In this document: positions 62,741 to 64,000 of the stretch, piece after piece
How the letters are laid out: each line of letters opens with the position of its first letter
How positions within the stretch are numbered: the first letter of the stretch is position 1
Translations under genes and position numbers: made by a program
Notes under the pieces: model-generated
What the model was told of the DNA's origin: nothing
What the model saw: only the letters and a program-made list of their open reading frames with translations
The model's database searches: none
Assembly (NCBI GenBank): GCA_013398015.1
Contig: VZRR01004511.1
Span: forward strand, 123,250 to 187,249
Direction: 5' to 3'
Length of the DNA stretch: 64,000 nt
DNA from: Oreocharis arfaki
Taxonomy: Eukaryota > Chordata > Aves > Passeriformes > Paramythiidae

Positions 62741-64000
62741 AAAACCTGGGTTGACTGAGCCCTTTGTGAGAGTCACCACCTTGCTGAGTGGCATTTCCTG
62801 CATGGCACTGCTACACTTGCAGCTTTTACAGCACGATTTTGTCAGCTGTTGTGAAGTCCCATGGCACTCTGGATCATGCTTTCCAATGCTTCAGATTGCT
62901 GTCATAGGGAGAGTGTCTTTTTAGATTCCTGGATTGCTGCAATTAAACCAGAGGTCTTTCCAGCATCCAGAACAGCAAGGTGTCAGCAAGGGCAGAGGTG
63001 GTTTAACCTTCTGTACAAATCCTACTTGGAGTTTGATTAGACCCCTGACTAATTACTTTCTCTCAGCATGGGTAAAGGGAGAGGAATAACATTTTTCTTC
63101 ATAGACAGTCTTTGTTCTGTAATTAATCTTTCATCTTAGAATAGGGAAATCTTTTATTCTCAACTCATCAAGAACCTAAATTGGAATGTCTAGAAATCCA
63201 GTCAAGTAAGAGGCAGAAATTCTGCATAAGAAATTATTCCTTACTGCCAGTGGAAATAAATTAATTTTCTTCACAGTATAATTCAACTTGTGTTCATGGG
63301 AAACTCAAGAATATTAATCCAAATAGCCATTTAAAGTGGATATTAACAAAGCTATTTTAAATCTTCATGGGGACAGTCTCAAGGCACAGCCATATTTAAA
63401 ACCAGCTTTATAAATGACCTTTTTTTAAAAAGAAACCTTTCCCAAAATGATGGCGTTAGAGCCGTTTTTAATCGGATGCATTTCACAGCATACTTTAGAA
63501 CACAGTCATGTAGCCAGATTGATTTAACTGAGAGAGGGGTCCTATAAAGCAGAGGATAAGAGTCCGGAGCTGGAAGCACCAGGGACAAGCATCTCCTGAT
63601 CCAGCCATGCTGCTGTTGGTCCCACTCTGGCTATGGGGTCACCACGGCTTAGCAGAGGCTCATCACCTGCTGGACCACAGAAGCTGCCGTGGGCTCACAT
63701 TCTCGCTGGCAGCAGCTATCACACTGCACAATTCAGCAGCTCAGATGACAAATGGGCCCTCGTTAAACTGCAGAAATCCAGTTGCCCATTGGCCATAACA
63801 CTCTCCCAAAATTACAAACATTTCTGGCATATGACCCAAAAATCATTGAGGCAGACATGGGGAATCTTCTCAAGCAAGCAGTAAATCAGTCACTACAACT
63901 GCAAGTGAGAAGACAAATCAGCACATTTTATTCATGTAGTATTCATTCATTATTATTACTTTTTAGCTTAAAGGGTGGACAATACTCTTTTAAGGCATCG
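62741..64000. other. non-coding DNA, nothing recognised
   Basis: The last 1.26 kb is AT-rich with short frames only. The two overlapping plus-strand frames near 63607-63884 are in conflicting phases and show no domain. Confidence 0.5.

Noticed and set aside
1..64000. tRNA, rRNA, CRISPR array or bacterial-type operon
   Set aside because: No tRNA B-box with cloverleaf partner, no rRNA stretch, no regularly spaced direct repeats and no ribosome-binding-site/gene arrays were seen; the repeats point to a bird nuclear genome.

Overview
This is a stretch of vertebrate nuclear DNA and almost certainly comes from a bird. Base composition is moderate, nearly all reading frames are short, and there are no operons or ribosome binding sites. 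The recognisable repeats are the avian set: CR1 LINEs ending in degenerate CATAGAAT/ATTCTATG 8-mers, retroviral-type LTR pieces, and old CR1/L3-like LINE remnants. All identifications come from reading the sequence and from recall of repeat families. No database search was possible.

Layout. Bases 1-320 are an unusually G-rich segment of unknown nature. From there to about 59.9 kb the window looks intergenic or intronic, and I found no exon I could defend. Landmarks in this part are: an ancient plus-strand CR1/L3-like LINE (about 3.80-4.73 kb); a 13-bp inverted repeat with a nested hairpin (5.83-5.90 kb); a GC-richer patch with a 230-codon frame of doubtful meaning (9.47-10.16 kb); a truncated LTR-like element with internal tandem repeats (27.78-28.33 kb); a probable minus-oriented solo LTR with its own TATA box and poly(A) signal (33.16-33.73 kb); an old LINE reverse-transcriptase relic (33.84-34.33 kb); a tetranucleotide microsatellite (36.99-37.04 kb); a 5'-truncated CR1 (38.89-39.31 kb); an internally deleted CR1 (52.57-53.37 kb); a tight 15-bp palindrome (55.58-55.61 kb); a short old LINE 3' end (about 57.37 kb); and another 15-bp inverted repeat (57.81-57.90 kb).

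The one convincing gene locus is at 59.95-61.2 kb. A CpG island of about 1.4 kb holds a compact minus-strand gene. It has a start codon at 61003, or a better-placed one at 60955, an alanine-rich N-terminus, and a basic C-terminus of about 89 residues ending at a TGA at 60306-60308. An AATAAA signal lies about 330 bases further on. A 312-base assembly gap (60577-60888) removes the middle of the gene, and the two coding sides are out of frame across it as assembled. I do not recognise the protein.

Right of the CpG island lies a nested pair of CR1 elements, a plus-strand copy inserted inside a minus-strand copy (61.73-62.74 kb). The last 1.3 kb shows nothing recognisable. The genes do not form a pathway here: this is one housekeeping-type promoter and gene beside a long, repeat-sprinkled non-coding region.
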